Shown one piece after another: positions 25,922 through 33,794 of a DNA stretch of 61,217 nt; position 1 is the first letter of the stretch; each line of letters begins with the position of its first letter. The notes beneath the pieces were generated by a model that worked only from the letters and a program-made list of their open reading frames with translations, searched no databases and was not told where the DNA came from. This DNA is from a virus: positions 1 to 61,217 of the IMG/VR virus record IMGVR_UViG_3300027741_000065. One strand, given 5' to 3'. The translations under genes were made by a program, and so were the position numbers.

Positions 25922-26139
25922 CTGACCAACGCTACTTCGCGGACGGCAGGGAGTTTCTTTACCCCCATGCTGGTGACCCGTCGCCGCCAAAAGATACCAA
26001 GCTGCTGATACTCACCCGTGGCGGGGTGTGCATTGTCGGCTTCTGGGGTAACGAGTGGTGCCTTGGCTGGCTGCCATTGCCAAAGCGTAACAAGGAGAAA
26101 GAAGACCGTGAAAAAGTCCAATCAAATACGGATACGTGA
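25918..26139 (+). CDS. Early small protein with GFWGNEWCLGWLPLP motif
   Basis: 73 aa from ATG 25918 (MTDQRYFADGREFLYP). Contains PPKDTKLLILTRGGVCIVGFW, a strand pattern, then a Trp-rich segment typical of a small phage family whose members end in W-x-P-LP-KR. The last 32 bases overlap the next gene. Function unknown. Confidence 0.65.
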   Translation: MTDQRYFADGREFLYPHAGDPSPPKDTKLLILTRGGVCIVGFWGNEWCLGWLPLPKRNKEKEDREKVQSNTDT

Positions 26140-26356
26140 ACTGCTACGCGAGGTTGAGGATGGGCTTACGGCGACCGAGATAGCGGTACGTATTGACTCA
26201 GACCACCGCGCAATCATTGCGTCATTGAAGTGCATGCCCGATGCCTACATCGACAGATGGACGGCAGCGTCCTACCAAAAGAAACACAGCGCCGTATGGT
26301 GCGTCGTTGTGCCCCCCGAGCACTGCCCTAAACCCAACCTAAAGGAACCAAAATGA
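26108..26356 (+). CDS. Winged-helix/HTH-like small protein
   Basis: 82 aa from GTG 26108 with AAGGAGAAAGAAGACC before it. NQIRIRELLREVEDGLTATEIAVRIDSDHRAIIASLK reads as helix-turn-helix with a DNA-reading helix around SDHRAIIASL, and a possible wing follows (KKHSAVWCVVVPPEH). It may regulate the early operon; DNA binding is inferred from pattern only. Confidence 0.55.
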   Translation: MKKSNQIRIRELLREVEDGLTATEIAVRIDSDHRAIIASLKCMPDAYIDRWTAASYQKKHSAVWCVVVPPEHCPKPNLKEPK

Positions 26357-26610
26357 TATTCTTCACCGATGCTCAACGCCAACACCTGCGCGACCTAAGC
26401 GACGTGCGCGAGGGCAACATTTACCAGACCGTGAACCCCCGCCTCGAGGCCTACCTCATCGCGCTGCGCGACCAGTATCCCGAGAATTTTCACGACAGCA
26501 ACAGTCTTAAAACCCGTGTATTCTTTGATGCCCCTACTTTCCTCTCCGCGCCCTATGCGCGTTCAGTGCGCCCACGTCAAAATTCACCTTACTTGAAAGC
26601 CAGTAAATGA
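26353..26610 (+). CDS. Early small protein (VNPRLEAYLIALR type)
   Basis: 85 aa. MIFFTDAQRQHLRDL, VNPRLEAYLIALRDQYPENFH and LKTRVFFDAP form a conserved order seen in other phage early proteins. It has a basic, Ser/Pro-rich end. ATGA overlap with both neighbours. Function unknown. Confidence 0.65.
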   Translation: MIFFTDAQRQHLRDLSDVREGNIYQTVNPRLEAYLIALRDQYPENFHDSNSLKTRVFFDAPTFLSAPYARSVRPRQNSPYLKASK

Positions 26611-26777
26611 AAGACCTTCCAAATTTCCCTGCCTGGAGTAATCAAAACTTAGCAAATTTTGCAACTGAATCCTATATTCGCATGAAAGAACAGCAAGAAA
26701 CTATTGAGCAACTTAAGCAAGATTTCAAAGATGCAATGGTAGAGTTGCGAAAAATGACCATCAAAAACTTGTCATAA
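26607..26777 (+). CDS. 56-aa early helical peptide
   Basis: ATG 26607 overlaps the previous TGA. MKDLPNFPAWSNQNLANFA, then a charged helix to the end. Last member of the coupled early series before a 66-bp gap. Confidence 0.55.
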   Translation: MKDLPNFPAWSNQNLANFATESYIRMKEQQETIEQLKQDFKDAMVELRKMTIKNLS

Positions 26778-26843
26778 AAACTGAAATTTTGATGCTGTAA
26801 GATGCTTTTGCAGCACGTTGCTGCGTTCAATTTGGAGAATATT

Positions 26844-27176
26844 ATGATGTTTACTGTTACAGTTGATTTTGCCGAAAACGGCTACTTTGAGTTTGCAACC
26901 GAGTCAATTTTCCAATTGGCGGAGATGGCCCGAATGTTGGGAAGCCTTGAAGTTGTCGATGAGGATGAGGACTTTGCCGACGACGAGTTCGAGATCCCCG
27001 AAGACATCGCCCACTACTTTGACGATGGCGAAGAGTACGTCTACGATGAGGACGCCGATTGCTACTGCTGGTACGACGAAACTCACGAAGCCTGGTACTG
27101 GCTGAACGTTGAAACAGGCGAGTGGTTGCTTGTGGAAGATGTGGAAGGTTTTGAAGTCGAAGCCGAAGACGAATGA
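26844..27176 (+). CDS. Very acidic early protein with aromatic repeat (DNA-mimic candidate)
   Basis: 110 aa from ATG 26844, TTTGGAG before it. The N-terminus is a short strand-helix unit (FTVTVDFAENGYFEF). From residue ~38 about half of all residues are Asp or Glu, followed by aromatic-rich repeats (CYCWYDETHEAWYWLNVETG) resembling OCRE/WW-like strands. Extreme negative charge is a hallmark of DNA-mimic inhibitors of restriction or nucleoid proteins; that function is inference. It has its own upstream gap and is closed by a strong terminator. Confidence 0.65.
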   Translation: MMFTVTVDFAENGYFEFATESIFQLAEMARMLGSLEVVDEDEDFADDEFEIPEDIAHYFDDGEEYVYDEDADCYCWYDETHEAWYWLNVETGEWLLVEDVEGFEVEAEDE

Positions 27177-27186
27177 TCTTGTAAAG

Positions 27187-27226
27187 ACAAAGTACTGATA
27201 TTTATGTCAATTTATCGGTACTTTGT
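27187..27226. terminator. Long hairpin, bidirectional terminator
   Basis: ACAAAGTACTGATA (27187-27200) pairs with TATCGGTACTTTGT (27213-27226), 14 bp with one T-G position and a 12-nt loop. It lies between the convergent genes ending at 27176 and 27230 and has T/A-rich flanks on both sides. Confidence 0.75.
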
Positions 27227-27229
27227 TCT

Positions 27230-28207
27230 TTAGAAAGCAAATACGTCAATAACTTCACCTCTAAATTCTATTTTGCCCTCATCCCATTTATGCACAAGTT
27301 CAGGCCACAACAGCTTTCCATCCTTGATTGTCAAAACAGCAAAGCCCGACCTATGGTTCTGCGGGTTCTCTTCGGCATAGTCAAATTGGGGTCCGCTGGG
27401 CTCAGCCAATGTGCCGGTGTCTACCCCATACCTATTCCCAGAATAATCCGCATAGGGCGTTACCTTAAGCGCGTGAAGATGCCCAGTTACGATGGATTTA
27501 CCAGCAGAAACCGTGTTGTTGTGAGTAGCGTGGACGCCGCCTTTGTATCGGTGCTTCACAATTATGTTGTCGGTGGCCCAAACTGACATGCAAAATTCCC
27601 AATCTGGAAAATGGTCAGATAGTTTGAAGCCTGGTGTATGTACATATTGTGGTGCATTTGCCGCTAAGCGCATTTCAAACCGCGCATCATGGTTGCCCAT
27701 TGTGTACACAAGCCGAACGTTGTGTCGCGCTGCCTTGGACTTCTCAACGATCTCGCCAAGCATTTCCTTGCAAGCCTTGAGTTCGTCAATCACACTCGGT
27801 GTTCTAGTCCAGCCCAGAGGTGGATGGCGAGAGATAGATGCACCGTCAAAAGCATCCCCATTGCAAATAACTGCTTTCGGTTGTAATTTTTCAATCGCCC
27901 ACAATAAACCTTGAAAAGCAGTAGTCCGTATCCCAGGCCAGAAATGAGCGTCAGAAAAAACAATAACCGTTCCATTTTCAATCCCAAGTTCAGTCTTTGG
28001 TCTAACGGGGGAGTAAGTGTACCGTGGCTGGTCAACAGACTGTACCGGCCTGTTGGTTTCCAGCTTCACGTTTTGCGAGACTTGAATGGAATTCCGCTTT
28101 GCGTAAACAGTTCTCTCGGAGATGCCGGTAATTTTTGCAATCTTCGTTGGGGACTGGTGCGTATTCCACAACTCAATAAATTCCTGATCAGAAATGGCAG
28201 ATTTCAT
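27230..28207 (-). CDS. HTH-fused calcineurin-like metallophosphoesterase
   Basis: 325 aa. N-terminal ~45 residues are a helix-turn-helix (SDQEFIELWNTHQSPTKIAK, then TGISERTVYAKRNS). The phosphoesterase core has D86-x-H88 (FSDAHFWP), GD118-x-x-D121 (NGDAFDG), GNH173D (MGNHDARF), H226/H229 (HATHNN) and GH243-x-H245 (TGHLHAL), a complete di-metal set. Targets may be nucleic acids or nucleotides. It converges on the early operon and diverges from the ParB-like replication genes. Confidence 0.85.
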   Translation of the reverse strand: MKSAISDQEFIELWNTHQSPTKIAKITGISERTVYAKRNSIQVSQNVKLETNRPVQSVDQPRYTYSPVRPKTELGIENGTVIVFSDAHFWPGIRTTAFQGLLWAIEKLQPKAVICNGDAFDGASISRHPPLGWTRTPSVIDELKACKEMLGEIVEKSKAARHNVRLVYTMGNHDARFEMRLAANAPQYVHTPGFKLSDHFPDWEFCMSVWATDNIIVKHRYKGGVHATHNNTVSAGKSIVTGHLHALKVTPYADYSGNRYGVDTGTLAEPSGPQFDYAEENPQNHRSGFAVLTIKDGKLLWPELVHKWDEGKIEFRGEVIDVFAF

Positions 28208-28283
28208 GGTAGTCCTTTAGAGCAAACTTTTTAACCTTATCACATTTGCGTTACCTCATTACTAATTTTTAACTGGAGAGAAA

Positions 28284-29087
28284 ATGACTGAGAAAATTTT
28301 GCTAGAAAAAATCCGCCTTGATGGTGGAACACAACCCCGAAAAGAATTGGACGTAAACCTTGTCCAGCACTACACGGAGAAGCTTCTGGAAGGAAAGCAA
28401 TTCCCAGAAATAGATTTGTATTTTGATGGAAAGTCTTATTGGCTATCCGATGGCTTTCATCGCTTCCACGCCCACAAACGGGCTGGCTTCAAAGACATTG
28501 CCTCCAACGTAAAACAGGGAACCAAGCGGGATGCTTTTGTTGCATCACTCAAGGCAAACTCTACGCATGGCAAGCCAAGAACCTCGGAAGAAGGGCGCCA
28601 CGTTGTTCAATTAGCCCTGGAAGATATCGAGATGGGAGAGTTCTCGGACGGCCAAATTGCAGTCGTATGTGATGTGAGCAAAATGACTGTAGGCAGGGTG
28701 CGCAAAGCCCTTGGACTGGAAAAGACCCATACCATTGGTAAAGATGGAAAGCGCCGCGATACAACCAACATTGGGCGCAAGGCAAAGCCGGCAGATCCGG
28801 TCTATGAAGAACCGACAGAAGATGATAAATTAAATGAGCTTGCAACAGAGTTTGGTGTGATCTCAGAAGAGAATACACGGCTCAAAGATATGCTGGCAGT
28901 TCGCTCGCTTCCGGCAACAGAAGAGGCCCAAGCCGAAGTGCAGGAAACAATTGAGATGTTGCGAGAGCAAGTTAAGGATCTTGAATCACGGTTGCACTCC
29001 ATGACCCAAAGCAGGGATGAGTTCATGTCTAAGAACGCAGAGATGCTAAAGCAAATCAACTACTGGAAAAAAAGAGCAGAGAAGTAA
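28284..29087 (+). CDS. ParB/Srx-like DNA-binding protein
   Basis: 267 aa. The ParB-type nucleotide-binding core has GGTQPRKELD and LSDGFHRFHAHKRAG (D56-G-F-H59-R60), then a helical DNA-binding part with SDGQIAVVCDVSKMTVGRVRKALG (~119-142). The C-terminal ~90 residues are coiled coil. Ribosome site TGGAGAGAAA. It opens the replication block and could mark the origin, regulate transcription or act as a CTP-dependent clamp; which one is not visible. Confidence 0.8.
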   Translation: MTEKILLEKIRLDGGTQPRKELDVNLVQHYTEKLLEGKQFPEIDLYFDGKSYWLSDGFHRFHAHKRAGFKDIASNVKQGTKRDAFVASLKANSTHGKPRTSEEGRHVVQLALEDIEMGEFSDGQIAVVCDVSKMTVGRVRKALGLEKTHTIGKDGKRRDTTNIGRKAKPADPVYEEPTEDDKLNELATEFGVISEENTRLKDMLAVRSLPATEEAQAEVQETIEMLREQVKDLESRLHSMTQSRDEFMSKNAEMLKQINYWKKRAEK

Positions 29088-29094
29088 AACCGAA

Positions 29095-29112
29095 GCTGGG
29101 CGGTTTCCCAGC
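29095..29112 (+). promoter_or_regulatory. Intercistronic hairpin before the helicase ribosome site
   Basis: GCTGGG-CGGTTT-CCCAGC, followed at once by AGGAGAG and the ATG at 29124. No T tract, so it is more likely an RNA-stability or translation element than a terminator. Confidence 0.5.
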
Positions 29113-29123
29113 AGGAGAGACAC

Positions 29124-30584
29124 ATGATAAATTTAAGACCGCATCAAGCGGATGTTGTGGATAAGCTCGACAGGGGCTTTGCAGAACACCGCTGCCAACT
29201 CTTGTATGCCCCTACAGGTTTTGGAAAGACTGAAGTAGCCATGCATATGATGATGCAAGAGGCCAAAAAGGGGACTAAGGTTGCAATGGTTCTAGACAGG
29301 ATCGTATTGGTCAATCAAACCAGCACGCGACTTGCCAAGTACGGTATTGCTCACGGCGTCATGCAGGCGGGACATTGGAGGCATCGCCCTTATGAAAGCA
29401 TACAGGTCTGCAGCGCACAGACCCTGGAGCGCCGGGCTGACTTCCCGGAGGTTGGCCTTCTGATAATTGACGAGTGCCATGTCCAGCGCACGCAAGTCAT
29501 CCAGTTCATCAAGGACAACCCCGATATCAGGGTTATTGGCCTGACTGCTACACCCTTCACGGCTGGGCTGGGTGACACCTACACTCATGTGGTGGGGGCT
29601 AAGCCAACGGGTGAGCTTATCGAGGATAAATGGTTAGTTCCGCTCAAGATTTTCATTGCCAAAGAGATTGACATGACTGGAGCCAGTAAGGTTGCAGGAG
29701 AGTGGTCGCAAGATGAGGTCAGCACCCGAGGGATGAAGATTACCGGCGATATAGTTGATGAGTGGATCAACAAGACAAACCAGCTATTCGGTGGACCAAG
29801 AAAAACTGTTGTTTTTGCCTCGGGCGTTGAGCATGGTCGTGACCTTTCGCGCCAGTTTGCAGAGCGGGGATACAACTTTGTTTCCATCAGCTACAAGGAA
29901 GATGATGACTTCAAGCGGGAAACGATTGAAGACTTTAGCCGTCCAGACACCGATATAACGGGGCTGATTGCCACGGACATCCTCACGCGAGGGTTTGACG
30001 TTCCAGACGTAATGATTGGCGTGTCGGCCAGGCCTTTTTCTAAATCATTCTCCAGCCATGTCCAGCAGATGGGGCGAATCATGCGCCCTTGCGAGGGTAA
30101 GACGCACGGCATTTGGCTGGATCACTCGGGCAACTATCTCAGGTTTAGAAAAGACTGGGATGATTTGTTTACCGAGGGCGTTACATCATTACCCGAAGGC
30201 GCGGAGACTGCCAAGAAAGAGCCAACAGAGAAAGAGAAGAAAGAAGCCAAGTGTGGCGGCTGCGGGGCGCTGTGGGTTTGGCCTGACAGAATTTGCGGGG
30301 AATGCGGCTGGGTGCGTCCCTCAAAAGAAGTGTTGAACGTGCCAGGAAAGATGATCGAGCTTGAGATGGGCAAAAGCACCACAGGCGAGAATCAAAGCTT
30401 CTACTCTGAGCTTTTGTACTACAGTCGTATGCGCGGATACAAAGATGGCTGGGCGGCGCACAAGTACAAGGAAAAGTATGGGGCCTTCCCAAGGGGTCTT
30501 GGCACAGAGATAAAGTCGCCGAGCTATAAAACGCTCAACTGGATTAAAAGTAAAAACATCGCATACGCAAAGGCTAGGGCATGA
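29124..30584 (+). CDS. SF2 DNA helicase (DEAD/H type) with zinc ribbon
   Basis: 486 aa. Walker A APTGFGKT (29-36), DECH (116-119), TATP (141-144), motif V-like TDILTRGFDVPD and motif VI QQMGRIMRP (314-322) mark a complete superfamily 2 helicase of the UvsW/RecG-like or restriction-like type. A four-Cys zinc ribbon follows (C377, C380, C391, C394), as in many phage replicative SF2 helicases. Coupled to the primase by ATGA at 30581, so it probably unwinds at the origin or fork. Confidence 0.88.
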   Translation: MINLRPHQADVVDKLDRGFAEHRCQLLYAPTGFGKTEVAMHMMMQEAKKGTKVAMVLDRIVLVNQTSTRLAKYGIAHGVMQAGHWRHRPYESIQVCSAQTLERRADFPEVGLLIIDECHVQRTQVIQFIKDNPDIRVIGLTATPFTAGLGDTYTHVVGAKPTGELIEDKWLVPLKIFIAKEIDMTGASKVAGEWSQDEVSTRGMKITGDIVDEWINKTNQLFGGPRKTVVFASGVEHGRDLSRQFAERGYNFVSISYKEDDDFKRETIEDFSRPDTDITGLIATDILTRGFDVPDVMIGVSARPFSKSFSSHVQQMGRIMRPCEGKTHGIWLDHSGNYLRFRKDWDDLFTEGVTSLPEGAETAKKEPTEKEKKEAKCGGCGALWVWPDRICGECGWVRPSKEVLNVPGKMIELEMGKSTTGENQSFYSELLYYSRMRGYKDGWAAHKYKEKYGAFPRGLGTEIKSPSYKTLNWIKSKNIAYAKARA

Positions 30585-31366
30585 GATTCGAAGAGTTCGC
30601 ACAACAAAATGGCCTTCTGATAGACCATGTAGTCGAGGGAAGGTGGATGAGAGTTCCAACCGTAGATCACCCAAAAAAGAAGAACGGCGCGTACATTTTT
30701 GATGGGAGAAGTGGCCTCATACAAAACCATGCAGTCCATGAAAGCCCGATAAGGTATATGTCCGACGAACCCTACATCCATGACCCTCATGCGGCTGCAA
30801 AGCGCGAGAAACGTATGGCAGACCAAGTGCGAAAGCAGGATGAGGCAGCCAAAAAGGCGGCATTTATCTTTAACAATGTTACAGTCGAGCCCCACCCCTA
30901 CCTCATTCGCAAGGGGTTTCCAGAGCCCAGTAAGGTTTGGAATGGCCTCCTAACTGTACCAATGCGGATAGATGGGCGCCTAGTTGGCCTTCAGCTAATA
31001 CAAGAGGATGGGACAAAGCGGTTTTTGAGTGGGCAGCGGACCAAGGGCGCTAGTCTGACCATAGATAACCACGGTCCGAATGTGCTTGTGGAGGGTCTAG
31101 CGACAGGCTTATCGGTGCGTCGAGCGCTGAAACACCTTCGGCAGCGGTACAAAATCCACGTTTGCTTTTCGGCTGGGAATATGTTGGAGATAGCTAAGAC
31201 AGTCCAAGACCCGATAGTGATTGCCGACAACGACGCTATGGGCACAGGAACAGCCAAAAAAATAGCCTCACGCTACTGGCTAGGTGAGGCTGGGGAAGAT
31301 TTCAACGACTATGAGCAGAGGGTCGGCGTCCAGACGGCTGCCGAATCCCTCCGCCCGTTCTTTTAG
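30581..31366 (+). CDS. Toprim-domain primase
   Basis: 261 aa. The N-terminal ~95 residues lack the usual zinc finger. The Toprim core has VLVEGLATGLSVRRAL (E171), PIVIADNDAMGTG (D216, D218) and GEDFNDY (D240), matching phage DnaG-like primases. KRFLSGQRTKGASL precedes it. With the SF2 helicase it forms the recognisable replication pair; no polymerase is encoded, so host polymerase is presumably used. Confidence 0.83.
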   Translation: MRFEEFAQQNGLLIDHVVEGRWMRVPTVDHPKKKNGAYIFDGRSGLIQNHAVHESPIRYMSDEPYIHDPHAAAKREKRMADQVRKQDEAAKKAAFIFNNVTVEPHPYLIRKGFPEPSKVWNGLLTVPMRIDGRLVGLQLIQEDGTKRFLSGQRTKGASLTIDNHGPNVLVEGLATGLSVRRALKHLRQRYKIHVCFSAGNMLEIAKTVQDPIVIADNDAMGTGTAKKIASRYWLGEAGEDFNDYEQRVGVQTAAESLRPFF

Positions 31367-31602
31367 GATTCTCCCGAACCCCTGCAGGTGCGGCAGGTTG
31401 TGCCTTCTCGCATTCCTTCGCCGCTGCCGTTACAGGCTGGGCAAATACCTTCATCTTCGGTCTCCTCGCTTTCCGGCAGGAATGCCAGTAGGTTTTCTCG
31501 GGGCACATCGGACAGCATCAAAATGAGGGCGTCATATTCACCCAACACAATGTCCCGCTTGATCGCTTTGATCACGGCGTTGATCAATTCCACGTTGGTC
31601 AT
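31363..31602 (-). CDS. Small protein with DnaJ-type zinc ribbon
   Basis: 79 aa from ATG 31602 (MTNVELINAVIKAIK), GGTGAG before it. The C-terminus has CPACNGSGEG and CRTCRGSGE, the CxxCxGxG repeat of DnaJ-like zinc binding. The N-terminal half is helical. Converges with the primase by a 4-base overlap and is the last gene of the leftward accessory group. Confidence 0.68.
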   Translation of the reverse strand: MTNVELINAVIKAIKRDIVLGEYDALILMLSDVPRENLLAFLPESEETEDEGICPACNGSGEGMREGTTCRTCRGSGES

Positions 31603-31607
31603 GCGGC

Positions 31608-32033
31608 TCACCATGATGATTGATAGGTGAATGACCACTCGTAACCCAAGTCCAGCTTGAGTAGCTCCTTGAGTTCCTCATGGGTTCGTTTGACATTCTC
31701 CCAATACCATTCGTCGTAATCTGTGCTGCCAAAGAAAAACCCGCTGCTTGATGGGAGTAGCTCTTCTGCCTTGCTGGGGTCTGCGATAACCTCCCCGCAC
31801 ACGTTCATCAGGTCAGCCAAAACCTCCTTGTCAACGTAGTATTCCCCACAGTCGTCTTTGCCATCTTGTACGCGATCAACAAACCAATTGTGGATTTGGT
31901 TGGCCTTGCGCCAGTACATTCCCTCGTATGTTACGCCCTTCAAGCGCATAGACCCAGCCTCCACCCCATCCACATTCACCGGCTCATCGCTGCCAATGTA
32001 TTTCTTGGCGTTCAGGTACATATCTAATCCCAT
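31608..32033 (-). CDS. Conserved phage protein (MGLDMYLNAKKY family)
   Basis: 141 aa from ATG 32033, AAGGAGATAGAC before it; an ATG at 32072 would sit inside the leader. The start MGLDMYLNAKKYIG, YWRKANQIHNWFV and GSTDYDEWYWEN mark a family common in phages and plasmids, of unknown function. It is preceded by leader copy A. Confidence 0.72.
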   Translation of the reverse strand: MGLDMYLNAKKYIGSDEPVNVDGVEAGSMRLKGVTYEGMYWRKANQIHNWFVDRVQDGKDDCGEYYVDKEVLADLMNVCGEVIADPSKAEELLPSSSGFFFGSTDYDEWYWENVKRTHEELKELLKLDLGYEWSFTYQSSW

Positions 32034-32035
32034 GT

Positions 32036-32091
32036 CTATCTCCTTGTTACAGTTAGGGCAATGTCGCCCCACAAACCCAGCACGCTGGGCT
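32036..32091 (-). promoter_or_regulatory. Duplicated 5' leader, copy A
   Basis: The 19-bp CTATCTCCTTGTTACAGTT (plus-strand form, 32036-32054) and the hairpin CCCAGC-AC-GCTGGG (32076-32089) are repeated at nearly the same spacing at 33954-34010. Read on the minus strand: hairpin, ~20-nt spacer, AACTGTAACAAGGAGATAG, start codon. Confidence 0.65.
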
Positions 32092-32108
32092 TGTAGAGTT
32101 CACTTCGT

Positions 32109-32285
32109 CTATTCCTCCAATTTAACAATGCGATAGTTGCCAATGTCGCGGCTTTGCGTGTTTCGCAACAGGTCGTCTAGCGCGTCTTGCGCCTCTTCTC
32201 GGTTTTCAAAAGTCAAAATCCTGCCGTTTTCCGTCCAGGTGTTAATCCACTCTCCGCCCCAATGCAGGGTTTCAACCTCGTACAT
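32109..32285 (-). CDS. Small accessory protein, unknown function
   Basis: 58 aa from ATG 32285 (MYEVETLHWGGEWINTW); the longer frame to 32351 would overlap its neighbour. Strand-rich start with ENGRILTFENREEAQDALDDLL, similar in shape to small phage proteins that read a value and adjust it, but no family is recognised. Overlaps the upstream gene by 14 bases. Confidence 0.6.
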   Translation of the reverse strand: MYEVETLHWGGEWINTWTENGRILTFENREEAQDALDDLLRNTQSRDIGNYRIVKLEE

Positions 32286-32490
32286 GATCTTGCTCCTTAA
32301 GTTTGTCAAACGGCGCCAGCATCTCGTCAAACTGTGCCAGCACGCTCTCACGAGTTCCCTTCAGGCCGAACTCCTTCTTGATGATTGCGAAGAAACTGCG
32401 TCCGCTGCGGCGTAGTCCCTTCACTTCCAACCGTAGGCCGGCGCGTAAGGTCAGCATCCTGAATTGCAGGATTTGGTTTGGGTCTGTCAT
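32272..32490 (-). CDS. Conserved small phage protein (TDPNQILQFRMLTLRAGL)
   Basis: 72 aa from ATG 32490, sharing TAATG with the previous stop; an ATG six bases earlier is possible. The order ILQFRMLTLRAGLRLEVKG, then SGRSFFAIIKKEFGLKG is conserved across many phages. Basic; DNA or RNA contact is possible but unproven. Confidence 0.7.
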   Translation of the reverse strand: MTDPNQILQFRMLTLRAGLRLEVKGLRRSGRSFFAIIKKEFGLKGTRESVLAQFDEMLAPFDKLKEQDHVRG

Positions 32491-32669
32491 TACCATTGGT
32501 CGTCCTCAATCGGTTCGTCAACATCGTTTTGGTCGTAGCCAGACAGGATTTCTGGGCGGTAAGTCGCTAGGACAGCCTCACAGCACTTGTCGCACACTCG
32601 GGCAAGGGGAATGCCTTGTCCGTCATGCTCCCACCAGCTATCGGCTCGGGTATGGTCGCAGTAGTTCAT
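32490..32669 (-). CDS. Conserved small Cys protein (MNYCDHTRADSW family)
   Basis: 59 aa. MNYCDHTRADSWWEHDGQG, then IPLARVCDKCCEAVLATYRPE, then an acidic tail. C4, H6, C26, C29 could bind zinc. This short family recurs in phages of Proteobacteria. It fills the space between coupled neighbours exactly. Confidence 0.7.
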   Translation of the reverse strand: MNYCDHTRADSWWEHDGQGIPLARVCDKCCEAVLATYRPEILSGYDQNDVDEPIEDDQW

Positions 32670-32863
32670 CGCTCTTCTCCTTGGATCAAAATAATATCGT
32701 CATCTATGTCTGCGGCTTGGATCTCCGGCCCACCAGCAAAGCGCAGATACGAGGTGTTTACGGTGTAGTCGTAGTCAACTGCGAAAGCTAGGGCGTCTTC
32801 CGCGCTATCGGCCTCTACCAGCACTTCGACCACGAAATATTTTCGGACTGAATAGGTGTTCAT
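32666..32863 (-). CDS. Small accessory protein, unknown function
   Basis: 65 aa (MNTYSVRKYFVVEVLVEADS), strand-helix-strand with EDALAFAVDYDYTV. Four-base overlaps at both ends (ATGA), so translationally coupled. Unknown function. Confidence 0.62.
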   Translation of the reverse strand: MNTYSVRKYFVVEVLVEADSAEDALAFAVDYDYTVNTSYLRFAGGPEIQAADIDDDIILIQGEER

Positions 32864-33540
32864 TTGATCCTCACTATTGGTATCACGCGGCTTGCGCGTT
32901 GGTTAACTAAATTGGTCTTTGCACCGTGAGCGCGGAAGCCCACAATGCTCTTACGATCTACCTTTTGGCATAGCTGGCAGACAGCACAGTTTGTGTCACT
33001 AGTCTGCGCAGGACACACCACAATATGCCGTCCAGCAGGGGTGTAAGAATGCACAGGCGTATCCACAGGCACGATGCACACCACAGGCCCCGCGCCTAGG
33101 TCAGCCAAGTAATCGGCATCCTCAGCGTCATTGGCGGACAGGTTGACGGTGTATCCCCATGCGTTCGCGTGACGTATCCACTTGATTGCCTGAGCGCCGC
33201 GCTTGTGGGAGTAAGTAAACCCGCGCCGGCCAAAATTAGCCCGCACAATCATTCCTAGCTGGGCAGCGTCCACCCGCTCACCTTTGCCGACTAGGTCACC
33301 CACCACCTCACCCCGCCACAGTTGCCCCTCGGGCAGGGCAGCAATCCTGGCGGCCAGCGCGACAGTTGTAATGCCATCGCGGTCGGCGCGGTTCCATGCT
33401 AGTGATGTATGGAAATCATCCCCATAGCATCCCTTGCGGTACAGGGGACAGGATGGAGGGCACGAAGCCCGCTCGCGGTAGGTCACTGGTATTGCCCCCA
33501 CCTTCCGGTTGCCGCTCCTCTCTACGAACAGAGTTTTCAT
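32860..33540 (-). CDS. Cys-rich conserved protein (DUF7227-like)
   Basis: 226 aa. N-terminal RERASCPPSCPLYRKGCYGDD has a CxxxC...C layout. The centre has TYSHKRGAQAIKWIRHANAW and AGRHIVVCPAQTSDTNCAVCQLC, another Cys group (C-x-x-C near the end), then the RK-rich IVGFRAHGAK. This looks like a phage and actinobacterial family of unknown function, with metal or Fe-S binding plausible. Coupled to both neighbours. Confidence 0.65.
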   Translation of the reverse strand: MKTLFVERSGNRKVGAIPVTYRERASCPPSCPLYRKGCYGDDFHTSLAWNRADRDGITTVALAARIAALPEGQLWRGEVVGDLVGKGERVDAAQLGMIVRANFGRRGFTYSHKRGAQAIKWIRHANAWGYTVNLSANDAEDADYLADLGAGPVVCIVPVDTPVHSYTPAGRHIVVCPAQTSDTNCAVCQLCQKVDRKSIVGFRAHGAKTNLVNQRASRVIPIVRIK

Positions 33541-33794
33541 GGCTGGAACCTTGGCAAAGCACGAATGAATGAGTCATGGTTGGAGTTGACCTCGCGGATC
33601 TTGTACTCCTCGCCTGCGGCCTTCTTAGCATCGTCCCAAAGCGTGTAGTCGCAGTCTTCCTCAAGGTACGCATTTCCCCCCTTGCGGTAAGAGTAGCTGG
33701 ACACTTTGTCGGCAATGCCGAGTCGGTACAACTCAGGGATGGGTACTTCAATCCAGCCATGTCCGGGGTCAGCATGGAATGTGTACTCAGACAT
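33537..33794 (-). CDS. Small protein with HGWIEVP motif
   Basis: 85 aa: TFHADPGHGWIEVPIPELYR, SYSYRKGGNAYLEEDCDY, then a helical end. The D-PGHGW-EV order recurs in phage and plasmid proteins of unknown function. Its start overlaps the membrane gene upstream by 8 bases. Confidence 0.65.
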   Translation of the reverse strand: MSEYTFHADPGHGWIEVPIPELYRLGIADKVSSYSYRKGGNAYLEEDCDYTLWDDAKKAAGEEYKIREVNSNHDSFIRALPRFQP

